In this document: one piece after another, positions 53,834-63,135 of the stretch | Layout of the letters: each line of letters opens with the position of its first letter | How positions within the stretch are numbered: position 1 is the stretch's first letter | Origin: Xanthomonas prunicola | GTDB lineage: Bacteria > Pseudomonadota > Gammaproteobacteria > Xanthomonadales > Xanthomonadaceae | Assembly: GCF_002846205.1 (NCBI RefSeq) | Contig: NZ_PHKV01000004.1 | Span: 186,001 to 250,000 of the forward strand | Length of the DNA: 64,000 nucleotides | Direction of reading: 5' to 3' | The notes under the pieces: generated by a model | What the model was told of the DNA's origin: nothing | Database searches by the model: none | The model's input: the letters and a program-made list of their open reading frames with translations, nothing else | Translations under genes and position numbers: made by a program

Positions 53834-55171
53834 TCAACTCTCGCCAGACTCTACCCGCACTTCGATACTGCCATCGGCCAGCTGTGCGCGGAGGTGTTCG
53901 CCTGCTACCACCTCGGCGGCGCTGCGTACGACGCTGCCATCGGCAGGGCGGGTCACGATGGCGTAGCCGCGCGCAACCGTGGCCAGCGGGCTGACGGCTT
54001 CCAGCGAGCGCGCAATGCTGCGCAGCTGCAGCTGATCGTGCTGCAGGCGCCGTTGCATCGCCGCCTGGGGGTGCAACGCCCGCAGGCGTTGCTGCAAGCC
54101 GGCCAGATGACGTTGCGGGTTGTGTGATTGCACCTGCGCTTGCCCACGCTGCACACGTGCCTGCAAGCGCTCGAGCATTTGCGTCATGCGCGCACTCAGT
54201 TGGCGACCGGCCTCTTCCTGGCGGCGATGGAGCAGTTGCAGTCGTGCCTGCGGGCTATGTGCACGCAGGCGAAGCGCAAGTCGGTCTGCGCGTTGCATGG
54301 CATTGCCCAAGGCGGATTGCTGCAGCTGAGTCATGCGTGCCTGCGCGCGCCGCACGCGCGCGACCAGCTCGCGTTGATCGGGCACCAGCAATTCGGCCGC
54401 GACCGAGGGCGTGGGCGCACGCACGTCGGCCACGAAATCGCTGAGGCTGAAGTCGGTCTCGTGGCCGACCGCAGACACCACGGGTGTCTGCGCAGCGGCA
54501 ATCGCGCGCGCCAGGCGCTCGTCGTTGAAGGCCCACAGATCTTCCAGCGAGCCGCCACCGCGGGTGATCAGGATGACGTCGTAGCGCCCGGACGCATCGG
54601 CGCGTCGCAGCAGTGAGGTAATCTGTGCGGCGGCGCTGTCGCCTTGCACCAGCGAGGGCAGTAGGTCCACTTCCAGTAGTGGAAAGCGCCTGGCCAGCAC
54701 GCTGAGCACATCGCGCACCGCTGCGCCGCTGGGCGAGGTAATCACCGCAAGTCGCTGCACATGCGCAGGCAGTGCCTGCTTACGCTCGGCATCGAACAGG
54801 CCTTCGGCAGCCAGACGTGCGCGCAATTCGTCGAAGGCGCGACGTAAGGCGCCTTCGCCTGCTTCTTCCATATGGTCGAGCACCAGCTGGTAATCGCCGC
54901 GTGCTTCGTACAGGGTCAGGCGCCCGCGCGCGAGCACGCGCAGGCCTTCGCGCGGCTGGAATTTCAGCCAGGTGCTTTTGGGCTTGAACATCGCACAGCG
55001 GATCTGCGCACGCGCGTCCTTCAGCGTGAAATAGAGATGCCCCGACGAGGGCCGGGTGACGCTGCTCAGTTCGGCTTCCACCCAGACCAGCGGAAAGCTG
55101 CCTTCCAGCAGGTCGCGCGCCAGCGAATTGAGCTGGCTGGGGGTGAGGATCTGTTCGTTGCGGTCGGCCAT
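53834..55171 (-). CDS. xseA: Exodeoxyribonuclease VII large subunit
   Basis: This 445-residue XseA has an N-terminal OB fold (about 10-105; [30 protein letters not shown]). The catalytic domain has [33 protein letters not shown] and [31 protein letters not shown] (about 225-285), followed by long coiled-coil helices and a C-terminal segment. With XseB it degrades single-stranded DNA to oligonucleotides. No xseB is adjacent. ATG 55171 is a clear start. Confidence 0.96.
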   Translation of the reverse strand: MADRNEQILTPSQLNSLARDLLEGSFPLVWVEAELSSVTRPSSGHLYFTLKDARAQIRCAMFKPKSTWLKFQPREGLRVLARGRLTLYEARGDYQLVLDHMEEAGEGALRRAFDELRARLAAEGLFDAERKQALPAHVQRLAVITSPSGAAVRDVLSVLARRFPLLEVDLLPSLVQGDSAAAQITSLLRRADASGRYDVILITRGGGSLEDLWAFNDERLARAIAAAQTPVVSAVGHETDFSLSDFVADVRAPTPSVAAELLVPDQRELVARVRRAQARMTQLQQSALGNAMQRADRLALRLRAHSPQARLQLLHRRQEEAGRQLSARMTQMLERLQARVQRGQAQVQSHNPQRHLAGLQQRLRALHPQAAMQRRLQHDQLQLRSIARSLEAVSPLATVARGYAIVTRPADGSVVRSAAEVVAGEHLRAQLADGSIEVRVESGES

Positions 55172-55303
55172 CGCCGTATTATCCCGTAGCGACGAAGATC
55201 GTGGGTGATCGCTGGCGAACGCCTATGCGGCCGGTGACTCCCTCGGTGATTGTCGTGTCGCAGATGGCGTAGGCGCAACGCGCGTTAGTCAATGCCTGTC
55301 GGC

Positions 55304-56371
55304 TCACAGACCGTGTTGCGCCAGCGCCCAACCAACGTGTTCGCGCACCAGCGCCGCATCGTCGTGACGACGCGCTTCCAGTGCCGTGAACACCTCTGGC
55401 GTGCCGGGCGCATTGCCCAGGCCGACGGCGATATTGCGCAGCCAGCGTTCGTGTCCGCTACGGCGGATCGGACTGCCCTCGGTGCGACGCAGGAATTCGT
55501 CTTCGTCCCAGGCGAACAGCTGTGGCAGCGTGGCCACGTCCAGCGCATTGCGGGCGCGGAAATCGGCTTCGTCGGTGCGCTTGGCGAACTTGTTCCAGGG
55601 GCAGATCAGCTGGCAATCGTCGCAGCCGAAGATGCGGTTGCCGATCGGCTTGCGCATGTCTTCTGGAATTGCGCCGTCGTGTTCGATGGTGAGGTACGCG
55701 ATGCAGCGGCGCGCATCCAGCCGGTACGGCGCGATGATGGCTTGGGTGGGGCAGATATCGATACAGCGCGTGCAGGTGCCGCAATGCGCTGTTGCGGGCG
55801 TGTCGATCGGCAGCGGCAGGTCGAGGTAGATCTCGCCCAGGAAAAACCACGAGCCGCCGTTGCGATCGATCAGGCAGGTATGTTTGCCGATCCAGCCCAG
55901 GCCGGCATTGCGCGCCAACGCGCGTTCGAGCACCGGCGCGGAATCGACGAACACGCGGAAACCGAATGCGCCGATTTCGCCCTGGATACGCTCGGCCAGC
56001 TTCTGCAGCCGGTTGCGCATCAGCTTGTGGTAATCACGCCCTAGTGCATAGCGCGCCACGTAGGCGCGTGTGCCGTCGTGCAAGGTGTTCCAGGCCTCGG
56101 TGTCGTCCTTGCGGCCGTAATCCATGCCCACCGACAACACGCGCAAGGTGCCAGGTACCAGCTCCTGCGGGCGCGAGCGCTTGTCGCCGTGCTGGGCCAT
56201 CCAGTGCATGGTGCCGTACAGGCCTTCTTCCAGCCAGCTGCGCAGATGCACCTCGTCTGCGCCCAGCTCGATGCCGGTAATGCCGCAGCGTTGAAAGCCG
56301 GCTTCGCGCGCAAGCACGCGAATGCGCGCGGCGGCATCGGCAGGGGTGGGACGGGCAAGGACGGCAGACAT
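55304..56371 (-). CDS. queG: Epoxyqueuosine reductase QueG
   Basis: This 355-residue cobalamin- and Fe-S-dependent enzyme starts at ATG 56371 (MSAVLARPTP). 4Fe-4S motifs are in CGTCTRCIDICPTQAI (about 192-207) and CDDCQLICPWNKF (about 246-258); DSAPVLERALARNAGLGWIGKHT is typical of QueG. A C-terminal HEAT-like repeat follows. It makes queuosine from epoxyqueuosine at tRNA wobble position 34. The start lies only 24 bp from the nnr start on the other strand. The longer frame upstream is antisense to nnr. Confidence 0.95.
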   Translation of the reverse strand: MSAVLARPTPADAAARIRVLAREAGFQRCGITGIELGADEVHLRSWLEEGLYGTMHWMAQHGDKRSRPQELVPGTLRVLSVGMDYGRKDDTEAWNTLHDGTRAYVARYALGRDYHKLMRNRLQKLAERIQGEIGAFGFRVFVDSAPVLERALARNAGLGWIGKHTCLIDRNGGSWFFLGEIYLDLPLPIDTPATAHCGTCTRCIDICPTQAIIAPYRLDARRCIAYLTIEHDGAIPEDMRKPIGNRIFGCDDCQLICPWNKFAKRTDEADFRARNALDVATLPQLFAWDEDEFLRRTEGSPIRRSGHERWLRNIAVGLGNAPGTPEVFTALEARRHDDAALVREHVGWALAQHGL

Positions 56372-56378
56372 GGCGACA

Positions 56379-56386
56379 AGTATAGA
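56379..56386. promoter_or_regulatory. Overlapping divergent -10 elements between queG and nnr
   Basis: AGTATAGA at 56379-56386 reads as TATAGA on the plus strand, ending 9 bp before the nnr ATG, and as TATACT on the minus strand, ending 7 bp before the queG ATG. Transcripts started from these would have almost no leader. Neither side has a convincing -35. Confidence 0.5.
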
Positions 56387-56395
56387 ATTCCCGGC

Positions 56396-57883
56396 ATGTA
56401 CGCACCGCTCGATCTTTACGACACCACCGCCGCGCGCACGCTCGATGCGCAGGCCACCACGCTGCTTGGCGGCGACGGCTACATCCTGATGCAACGCGCC
56501 GGGCAGGCCGCCTGGCAGTGGTTGCTGGAACGCTGGCCGCAGGCGCGACGCCTCGTGGTGGTATGTGGTACCGGCAACAATGGCGGCGATGGCTATGTGC
56601 TGGCGCGTCTGGCGCACCGGGCGGGGCGCCAGGTGCGCGTGGTGCATCTGCCCGAGCACGGCCCCGAATCGGACCTGGCGCAGCGGGCCTGCACCGACTA
56701 CCTGGCGGTCGGTGGCGCGATCGAATTGTTTCCGTACCCGCTGGCGCAGGCGGATGTGATCGTCGATGCGCTGTTCGGCATCGGCCTGAATCGCGCACCG
56801 GACGACGCGACCGCTGCGTTGATCGACGCCATCAACGCGGCCGGCGTGCCGGTGTTCGCGCTGGATGTGCCAAGTGGCATCGATGCAGATCACGGGGTGG
56901 CTTTCGGCGCCGCGGTAAACGCTGCGCTGACCTTGCAGTTCATCGTGCCGCATCTGGGGCTCTACACCGGTGACGCGCTGGAAAACGCCGGCGAGCGCGC
57001 AGTCGCGCCGCTGGAGGTGCCTGCGTCTGCATTCGATGGACTGACGCCTGCCGCGCACAGTTGGAATGGCGATGCACTGGCGGCGCAGTTGCGCCCACGT
57101 CGTCGCAACACGCACAAGGGCGAATCCGGGCGGGTGCTGTGCGTGGGCGGCAATCTCGGCAGCGGTGGCGCCATCATGCTGACTGCCGAAGCGGCGTTGC
57201 GCAGCGGCGTCGGCTTGGTGCAGGTCGCGACGCGTGCCGAGCATGTGACCCCACTGCTGGCCCGCTGCCCCGAAGCGATGGTGCGCGCCGTGCAGGCCGA
57301 TGACGATATCGCCACCCTGGCCGAGGCGGCGGACGCAGTCGCGCTCGGACCCGGGCTAGGGCAGGACGCCTGGGCTCACGCGTTGTGGCGTTCGGCGCTG
57401 GGCGCCGACACGGCAGTGGTGATCGACGCCGATGGCTTGAATCTGCTGGCTGGCAACGCGGTGCCGGCACGTGGCCCGCGGATTCTGACCCCGCACCCGG
57501 GCGAAGCTGGTCGTTTGCTGGGACGTTCGACCGCGCAGATTCAGCGCGATCGTCCGGCCGCTGCGGCTGAATTGGCAAAGCGCTATCACGCGGTGGTGGT
57601 GCTGAAAGGCGCCGGCACCGTGGTCGCCGCGCCAGACGCGGTGCCGCGCATTATCGACGCAGGGAATCCGGGCATGGCGGTCGGCGGCATGGGGGATCTC
57701 TTGACCGGTGTCATTGCGTCATTGTTGGGGCAGGGCTGGTCGCCATTCGACGCCGCCAGCCTTGGCGCATTGCTGCATGCCTGCGCCGGCGATGCGGCTG
57801 CGCAGGCAGGCGAGCGCGGCTTACTGCCAACCGATCTGCTTCCAGAACTGCGCCGCCTCGCCAACGCTGGAGCCATTGCATGA
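56396..57883 (+). CDS. nnr: Bifunctional NAD(P)HX epimerase/dehydratase
   Basis: This 495-residue YjeF protein starts at ATG 56396. The N-terminal NnrE epimerase domain (about 10-215) has GTGNNGGDGYVLARL and DALFGIGLNR. The C-terminal NnrD ribokinase-like dehydratase domain (about 225-490) has HKGESGRVLCVGGN, TPHPGEAGRLLG and the active-site run NPGMAVGGMGDLLTG. It repairs hydrated NADH and NADPH. It overlaps tsaE by four bases and leads the nnr-tsaE-amidase-mutL series known in gammaproteobacteria. Confidence 0.96.
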   Translation: MYAPLDLYDTTAARTLDAQATTLLGGDGYILMQRAGQAAWQWLLERWPQARRLVVVCGTGNNGGDGYVLARLAHRAGRQVRVVHLPEHGPESDLAQRACTDYLAVGGAIELFPYPLAQADVIVDALFGIGLNRAPDDATAALIDAINAAGVPVFALDVPSGIDADHGVAFGAAVNAALTLQFIVPHLGLYTGDALENAGERAVAPLEVPASAFDGLTPAAHSWNGDALAAQLRPRRRNTHKGESGRVLCVGGNLGSGGAIMLTAEAALRSGVGLVQVATRAEHVTPLLARCPEAMVRAVQADDDIATLAEAADAVALGPGLGQDAWAHALWRSALGADTAVVIDADGLNLLAGNAVPARGPRILTPHPGEAGRLLGRSTAQIQRDRPAAAAELAKRYHAVVVLKGAGTVVAAPDAVPRIIDAGNPGMAVGGMGDLLTGVIASLLGQGWSPFDAASLGALLHACAGDAAAQAGERGLLPTDLLPELRRLANAGAIA

Positions 57884-58380
57884 TCGACCTCAACGGACAC
57901 CTGCACGACGCGCAGGCCACCGAAACCCTGGGCCAGGCCCTGGCCGCAGCGCGGCCCGTCACCGCGGTGGTGCAGTTGCATGGCGACCTGGGCGCCGGCA
58001 AATCCACCCTCGCACGCGCGCTGCTGCGCGCACTCGGCGTCACCGGGCCGATCCGCAGCCCGACCTACACCCTGGTCGAACGCTATCGGCTGAGTACCGG
58101 CGATGAAGCCTGGCATCTGGACCTGTATCGCATCGGCCACGCCGGAGAGCTGGATTTTCTCGGGCTCGACGAGGGCAGTGCGAGCCTGTGGCTGGTTGAA
58201 TGGCCGGAGCGCGGCGCCGGTGTCCTGCCGCCGGTCGATCTAGACGTAGAACTGGTCGTTGCCGGCGAAGGGCGTAGCGTTCGGTTGCAGGGCCGTAGCG
58301 CGGTCGGGCACGGTTGGCTGGAGCGTCTGTCGCGGCAGCCCCAGTTGCAGCCCCTTTTTGCCGCCTCACGAGAAGAATGA
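57880..58380 (+). CDS. tsaE: tRNA threonylcarbamoyladenosine biosynthesis ATPase TsaE
   Basis: This 166-residue P-loop protein has Walker A GDLGAGKSTLARALL (about 41-55), then IRSPTYTLVERY and the Walker B-like HLDLYRIG. With TsaB, TsaC and TsaD it makes the t6A37 modification of ANN-decoding tRNAs. It starts with an ATGA overlap with nnr. Confidence 0.95.
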   Translation: MIDLNGHLHDAQATETLGQALAAARPVTAVVQLHGDLGAGKSTLARALLRALGVTGPIRSPTYTLVERYRLSTGDEAWHLDLYRIGHAGELDFLGLDEGSASLWLVEWPERGAGVLPPVDLDVELVVAGEGRSVRLQGRSAVGHGWLERLSRQPQLQPLFAASREE

Positions 58381-58450
58381 ACGCCAGGTTGTGGATTATT
58401 AAGGGAAATCACCTTGCAATTCACACGCTTGGATGATTGAATCCAGCGCC

Positions 58451-60151
58451 ATGACACCGGGGATCCGCCAGTTCTGTGTTTCCGCCCTGACCGCCAGCCT
58501 CAGCCTGGCGGTTTTTGCTGCGTGGGCCGGCGAAATCAAGGGTGTTGGCGTGAGTACCGGCGCAACCGGAACTCGCGCAGAAATTCAACTCGTCGGCAGC
58601 GGTGGGTTCAAAACCTTGTCGCTGGCGAACCCGAATCGCTTGGTCGTCGATTTTCCAGATTCCTCCGGCGTGCGCGGCCTCAAACTACCGTCCGCTGCCG
58701 GGTTGGTGACGTCGGTGCGCACCGGTCAGCCGGTGCCGGGGACGTTCCGGGTGGTGTTCGAGCTGGCAACGCCGGTGACGCCGCTCAAGCCGCAGATGCA
58801 GACCATGGGGAGCGGGTCGACGTTGGTGATCGAGTGGCCGGGCGATCCGACCCCGCCAGTGACCTCCGCCGTTGCGGCGGCGCCAACGGTTGCCCCCGCG
58901 CCGCGTCCGCTTGACGCGCAGCGCGAGGCCGCGCGCGCAACCGCTGCGCTGGCCGCTTCTGCGCAGCGCGCCTCCTCGGTGCCGCCGCCCCAACCACAAA
59001 CTCCGCCGCCTGCACCGTACGTGCCGGCATCGGCGATGCCGACTGTCACTCAGGCGTCGGTTCCGACAACCGTCGCCACTGGCGTACCGACGCTGCGGCC
59101 CGGCACCACCACTCATAACGCAGCGCCGACTGGCGTAGCAGGCAGCACGCCTAACCGTGCCAGCGTGCCCAGCGGCAACGCATCGGCTGGGGCAGTGGCC
59201 GCCGGCAGTAGCGCATCCGCAGCTGCCATCTTGAACGGCGGCAGCGCACCGACGGGAGCGATGTCAGGGAGTAGCCCAGCAGTCGCCCCCAACGGCGGGT
59301 CGAGTGTGGTGGCCGCCGCAAACGACGACGACCTTCCGCCGCGTCCGGTGCTGCCCAGCGAGGCATCGCGCGTCAAGATGGCGCCAGGCATGCGGCCGTT
59401 GATCGTCGCCATCGATCCCGGCCATGGTGGCCAGGATCCGGGTGCGATGGGTCCGACCGGCAAGCGCGAAAAAGACGTGACCCTGGCGGTCGGCCGCGAA
59501 CTGGCACGCCAGATCAACGCCACGCCCGGGATGAAGGCGTACCTGACCCGCGACACCGACGTGTTCATTCCGTTGCCCATGCGCGCGCAAAAGGCGCGGG
59601 CTGCGAAGGCCGACATCTTCATTTCCATCCATGCCGACGCTGCAGAAAATCGCAGTGCGACCGGCTCGTCGGTGTACGTCCTGTCGACCAAGGGCGCCTC
59701 GTCGCAACGCGCGCGCTGGTTGGCCGATAAGGAAAACGCGGCCGATCTGGTGGGTGGCGTGCGGCTGCAACAAACCGAAAGCACGCTGGCCAATGTGCTG
59801 CTGGACCTGGCGCAGAGCGGCCACATGAAGGCCTCCGAGGATGCCGCCGGCCATGTGCTTGGTGGCCTCAAGCGTATCGGCAACAATCACAAACCGCAGC
59901 TGGAGCGCGCCAATTTCGCGGTGCTGCGCACCTCCGACATGCCGGCGATGCTGGTCGAAACCGCCTTCATCTCCAACCCGGACGAAGAACGCCGCCTGAT
60001 CGACCCGGCCTACCAGCGCAAGATCGCTGCCGCCGTGCTGGATGGCATCGATACCTTCTTCACCCGTCAGCCGCCGCCGGGCACGTTGTTTGCCGCGCGC
60101 GCGCAGGCCGAGGCCGATGCCGTCGGCACCGTGGCCGGCGGCAGTCGCTGA
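58451..60151 (+). CDS. N-acetylmuramoyl-L-alanine amidase (AmiC type)
   Basis: This cell-division amidase starts at ATG 58451 (566 residues) or ATG 58433 (572). It has a signal peptide (ending AVFAAWAGE), an AMIN domain (about 28-135) that targets septal peptidoglycan, and an unusually long Ala/Pro/Ser/Thr-rich linker (about 140-310). The Amidase_3 domain (about 315-550) carries the zinc-site residues in AIDPGHGGQDPGA, FISIHADA and LVETAFISNPDEE. It cuts stem peptides from glycan strands for daughter-cell separation. It precedes mutL by 138 bp, as in many relatives. Confidence 0.93.
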   Translation: MTPGIRQFCVSALTASLSLAVFAAWAGEIKGVGVSTGATGTRAEIQLVGSGGFKTLSLANPNRLVVDFPDSSGVRGLKLPSAAGLVTSVRTGQPVPGTFRVVFELATPVTPLKPQMQTMGSGSTLVIEWPGDPTPPVTSAVAAAPTVAPAPRPLDAQREAARATAALAASAQRASSVPPPQPQTPPPAPYVPASAMPTVTQASVPTTVATGVPTLRPGTTTHNAAPTGVAGSTPNRASVPSGNASAGAVAAGSSASAAAILNGGSAPTGAMSGSSPAVAPNGGSSVVAAANDDDLPPRPVLPSEASRVKMAPGMRPLIVAIDPGHGGQDPGAMGPTGKREKDVTLAVGRELARQINATPGMKAYLTRDTDVFIPLPMRAQKARAAKADIFISIHADAAENRSATGSSVYVLSTKGASSQRARWLADKENAADLVGGVRLQQTESTLANVLLDLAQSGHMKASEDAAGHVLGGLKRIGNNHKPQLERANFAVLRTSDMPAMLVETAFISNPDEERRLIDPAYQRKIAAAVLDGIDTFFTRQPPPGTLFAARAQAEADAVGTVAGGSR

Positions 60152-60289
60152 CCCGCTGGGCTATCATTCCGCACTGATTCCCTGAGTGACGGCGCCTGCG
60201 CGCCGCCGGATTGCCGTGCCGACGTTCGTCTTGCCTGCCACCCCCGACATCCATCCTGTTTTGCGCTGCCAGCGCTCAAGCGTGCGCTG

Positions 60290-62167
60290 ATGGCGATCCG
60301 TCAGTTACCCGAGATCCTGATCAACCAGATCGCTGCCGGCGAAGTCGTCGAGCGTCCCGCCTCGGTGGTCAAGGAGTTGGTCGAAAACGCCCTCGATGCC
60401 GGGGCCACCCGCGTGGACATCGATCTGGAAGAGGGCGGCGTGCGGCTGATCCGCATCCGCGACAACGGCGGTGGCATTACGCCCGATGAGCTGCCGTTGG
60501 CGGTGTCGCGGCATGCCACCAGCAAGATCGCCTCGCTGGACGATCTGGAAACCGTCGCTACGCTCGGCTTCCGCGGCGAAGCCCTGCCGTCGATCGCCTC
60601 GGTCAGCCGCTTTACGCTGATCTCGCGCCGTCACGATGCCGAACACGGCTCGGCGCTGCAGATCGAAGGCGGGCGGCTTGGCGAGGTGACGCCGCACGCG
60701 CATGCGCCCGGTACAACGGTGGAAGTGCGCGAGTTGTTCTTCAACGTGCCGGCGCGGCGCAAGTTTCTGCGCGCCGAGCGTACCGAACTGGGACATATCG
60801 AAGAGTGGCTGCGTTCGTTGGCGTTGGCGCGCCCGGATGTGGAATTGCGTGTGGCGCACAACGGCAAGCCGTCGCGCCGCTACAAGCCGGGCGATCTGTA
60901 TTCGGATGCGCGGCTGGGCGAAACCCTGGGCGAGGACTTCGCGCGTCAGGCCTTGCGCGTGGATCACAGCGGCGCCGGCCTGCGGCTGCATGGCTGGGTC
61001 GCGCAACCGCATTACTCGCGGGCCAGCACGGATCAGCAATATCTCTACGTCAACGGCCGCTCGGTGCGCGATCGCAGCGTGGCGCATGCGGTCAAGATGG
61101 CCTACGGCGATGTGTTGTTCCATGGCCGCCAGCCCGCGTACGTGCTGTTTCTCGAGCTGGACCCGGCGCGCGTGGACGTCAACGTGCACCCGGCCAAGCA
61201 CGAGGTGCGTTTCCGCGAAGCGCGGCTGATTCACGACTTCGTCTATCGCACCTTGCAGGATGCCCTGGCACAGACGCGCGCCGGCGCCACGCCCAACAGC
61301 ATCGGCAGCGATGGCGTCGGCTACGCGGGCGCCACGTCTGCAGGAATTGGCGGCATTGGCAGCGGAGGCGTTCCGAGCCATGGCAGCTCACCCGGTACCG
61401 GCGGTGGCGGCTACAGCTACGCCAGCTGGACGCCTGCGCAGACGCCGCTGGGCCTGCGCGTGGACGAGGCGCGCGCCGCCTACAGCGCGCTGTATGCGCC
61501 GCCGCCGAGCAGCGCCCAGCAATCGGCGGGGATGCCGGCCCTGGCCGGCACCGGATTGCCGGCGACTGCAGAAGACAGTGGGGTGCCGCCGCTCGGATAT
61601 GCCATCGCGCAGTTGCACGGCATCTACATCCTGGCCGAAAACGCCGAGGGCTTGATCGTGGTGGACATGCACGCTGCGCACGAGCGCATCGGCTACGAGC
61701 GGCTTAAAACTGCGCACGACAGCATCGGCCTGCACGCGCAGCCGTTGCTGGTGCCGATGACGTTGGCAGTGGGCGAGCGCGAAGCCGACACCGCCGAGCG
61801 CGAAGCCGACACGCTTGCCACGCTCGGGTTCGAGATCACCCGCGCCGGTCCGCAGTCGCTGCACGTGCGCAGCATTCCCGCGTTGCTGGCCAATGCCGAA
61901 CCGGAGGCGCTGCTGCGCGATGTGCTGGGCGATCTACGCGAGCATGGTCAAAGCCGTCGCATTGCCAGCGCACGCGACGAACTGCTCTCCACCATGGCGT
62001 GCCACGGCGCAGTACGCGCCAACCGCCGCCTCACCGTGCCGGAAATGAACGCGCTGCTGCGCGATATGGAAGCGACCGAGCGCTCGGGCCAATGCAACCA
62101 TGGCCGACCGACCTGGGCGCGGTTTACGCTGAGCGATATCGATCGTTGGTTTCTCAGGGGGCGTTGA
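60290..62167 (+). CDS. mutL: DNA mismatch repair protein MutL
   Basis: This 625-residue GHKL ATPase has the N-terminal ATP site [27 protein letters not shown] and [13 protein letters not shown] (about 25-110). A long Gly/Ser-rich linker (about 340-430) with [10 protein letters not shown] repeats separates it from a C-terminal dimerisation domain (about 435-625) with [15 protein letters not shown] and CNHGRPTW near the end. No DQHAxxExxE endonuclease motif is seen, as expected for gammaproteobacterial MutL that uses MutH or works without one. It couples MutS to strand removal. It overlaps the DUF1684 gene by one base (TGATG). Confidence 0.96.
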   Translation: MAIRQLPEILINQIAAGEVVERPASVVKELVENALDAGATRVDIDLEEGGVRLIRIRDNGGGITPDELPLAVSRHATSKIASLDDLETVATLGFRGEALPSIASVSRFTLISRRHDAEHGSALQIEGGRLGEVTPHAHAPGTTVEVRELFFNVPARRKFLRAERTELGHIEEWLRSLALARPDVELRVAHNGKPSRRYKPGDLYSDARLGETLGEDFARQALRVDHSGAGLRLHGWVAQPHYSRASTDQQYLYVNGRSVRDRSVAHAVKMAYGDVLFHGRQPAYVLFLELDPARVDVNVHPAKHEVRFREARLIHDFVYRTLQDALAQTRAGATPNSIGSDGVGYAGATSAGIGGIGSGGVPSHGSSPGTGGGGYSYASWTPAQTPLGLRVDEARAAYSALYAPPPSSAQQSAGMPALAGTGLPATAEDSGVPPLGYAIAQLHGIYILAENAEGLIVVDMHAAHERIGYERLKTAHDSIGLHAQPLLVPMTLAVGEREADTAEREADTLATLGFEITRAGPQSLHVRSIPALLANAEPEALLRDVLGDLREHGQSRRIASARDELLSTMACHGAVRANRRLTVPEMNALLRDMEATERSGQCNHGRPTWARFTLSDIDRWFLRGR

Positions 62168-63102
62168 TGGCAGTGCACAGGGGGAAGGGCTGGCTGCTCG
62201 GCATGCTGGTCGCAGCGGTATTGGTCGGTTGCGGGCGCGATGCGGCCCCTCCGGCGGCGCCGGTCGCACTCGACAAGACATTCCTGGCCGACACGGCCGC
62301 CTGGCGCCAAGCGCGTCTGAAAGAACTGCGCGCGCCCGATGGCTGGACCAGCCTAGTGGGTCTGCACTGGCTGTCGCTGAAGGCGCATTACATCGGCAGC
62401 AGCGCCGACAGCGGTATCAAACTCGCAGTGGGCCCGCCCAAGATGGGCATGGTGGCCACTGAGAACAATGCGGTCTGGTTCGTGCCCGAGCGCGGCGCCG
62501 CGCTGACCCTCGATGGCAAGCCGCTGACCAGCCGGATCCGCTTCCAGTCCGACCGCGATCCGCAGCCCACCCTGATCCATTTCGACGATGGCAAAGGGGT
62601 GTTGAGCCTGATCCATCGCGGTGACCGCTATGCGCTGCGCGTCAAGCATGCCGACGCGACGTCGCGCACGCACTTCGCTGGACTGGACTACTGGCCGTTG
62701 GATCCGTCCTGGCGTATCAGCGCGCGCTACGTGCCCAATCCTGTCGGCAAGACCATCCCGATCGTGGATATCGTCGGTATCAGCAGCGAGCAGCCGAATG
62801 CGGGTGCGATCGCGTTCGAGCGCGACGGCAAAACCTATCGATTGGAAACCATCGGCGAGCCAGGGCGGCCGATGTTTGTGGTATTCGCCGATCGCACCAG
62901 CGGCCACGGCAGCTATCCGGCCGGGCGTTTTCTGGATCTGGACGTGCCCGATGCCTCCGGGAAGGTTGTGGTCGACTTCAATCGTGCCTACAACCCGCCA
63001 TGCGCATTTACCCCATTCGCCACCTGCCCGCTGCCGCCGCCGGAGAATCGCATAGATCTGGCGGTATCGGCGGGCGAGAAGGCCTACAAGGTGTCGCACT
63101 GA
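62167..63102 (+). CDS. DUF1684 lipoprotein
   Basis: This lipoprotein has 311 residues from ATG 62167, overlapping the mutL stop. The signal peptide ends VAAVLVGC (lipobox), followed by the DUF1684 domain with WRQARLKELRAPDGWTSLVGLHWL and the hallmark FNRAYNPPCAFTPFATCPLPPPENRIDLAVSAGEK at the C terminus (Cys pair included). The family binds unknown ligands in the envelope of many bacteria. The link to mutL is only by position; where E. coli has miaA after mutL, this gene stands here. Confidence 0.9.
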   Translation: MAVHRGKGWLLGMLVAAVLVGCGRDAAPPAAPVALDKTFLADTAAWRQARLKELRAPDGWTSLVGLHWLSLKAHYIGSSADSGIKLAVGPPKMGMVATENNAVWFVPERGAALTLDGKPLTSRIRFQSDRDPQPTLIHFDDGKGVLSLIHRGDRYALRVKHADATSRTHFAGLDYWPLDPSWRISARYVPNPVGKTIPIVDIVGISSEQPNAGAIAFERDGKTYRLETIGEPGRPMFVVFADRTSGHGSYPAGRFLDLDVPDASGKVVVDFNRAYNPPCAFTPFATCPLPPPENRIDLAVSAGEKAYKVSH

Positions 63103-63135
63103 CATGGGTGACGTTGATAGATGCGGGAAAGCACG

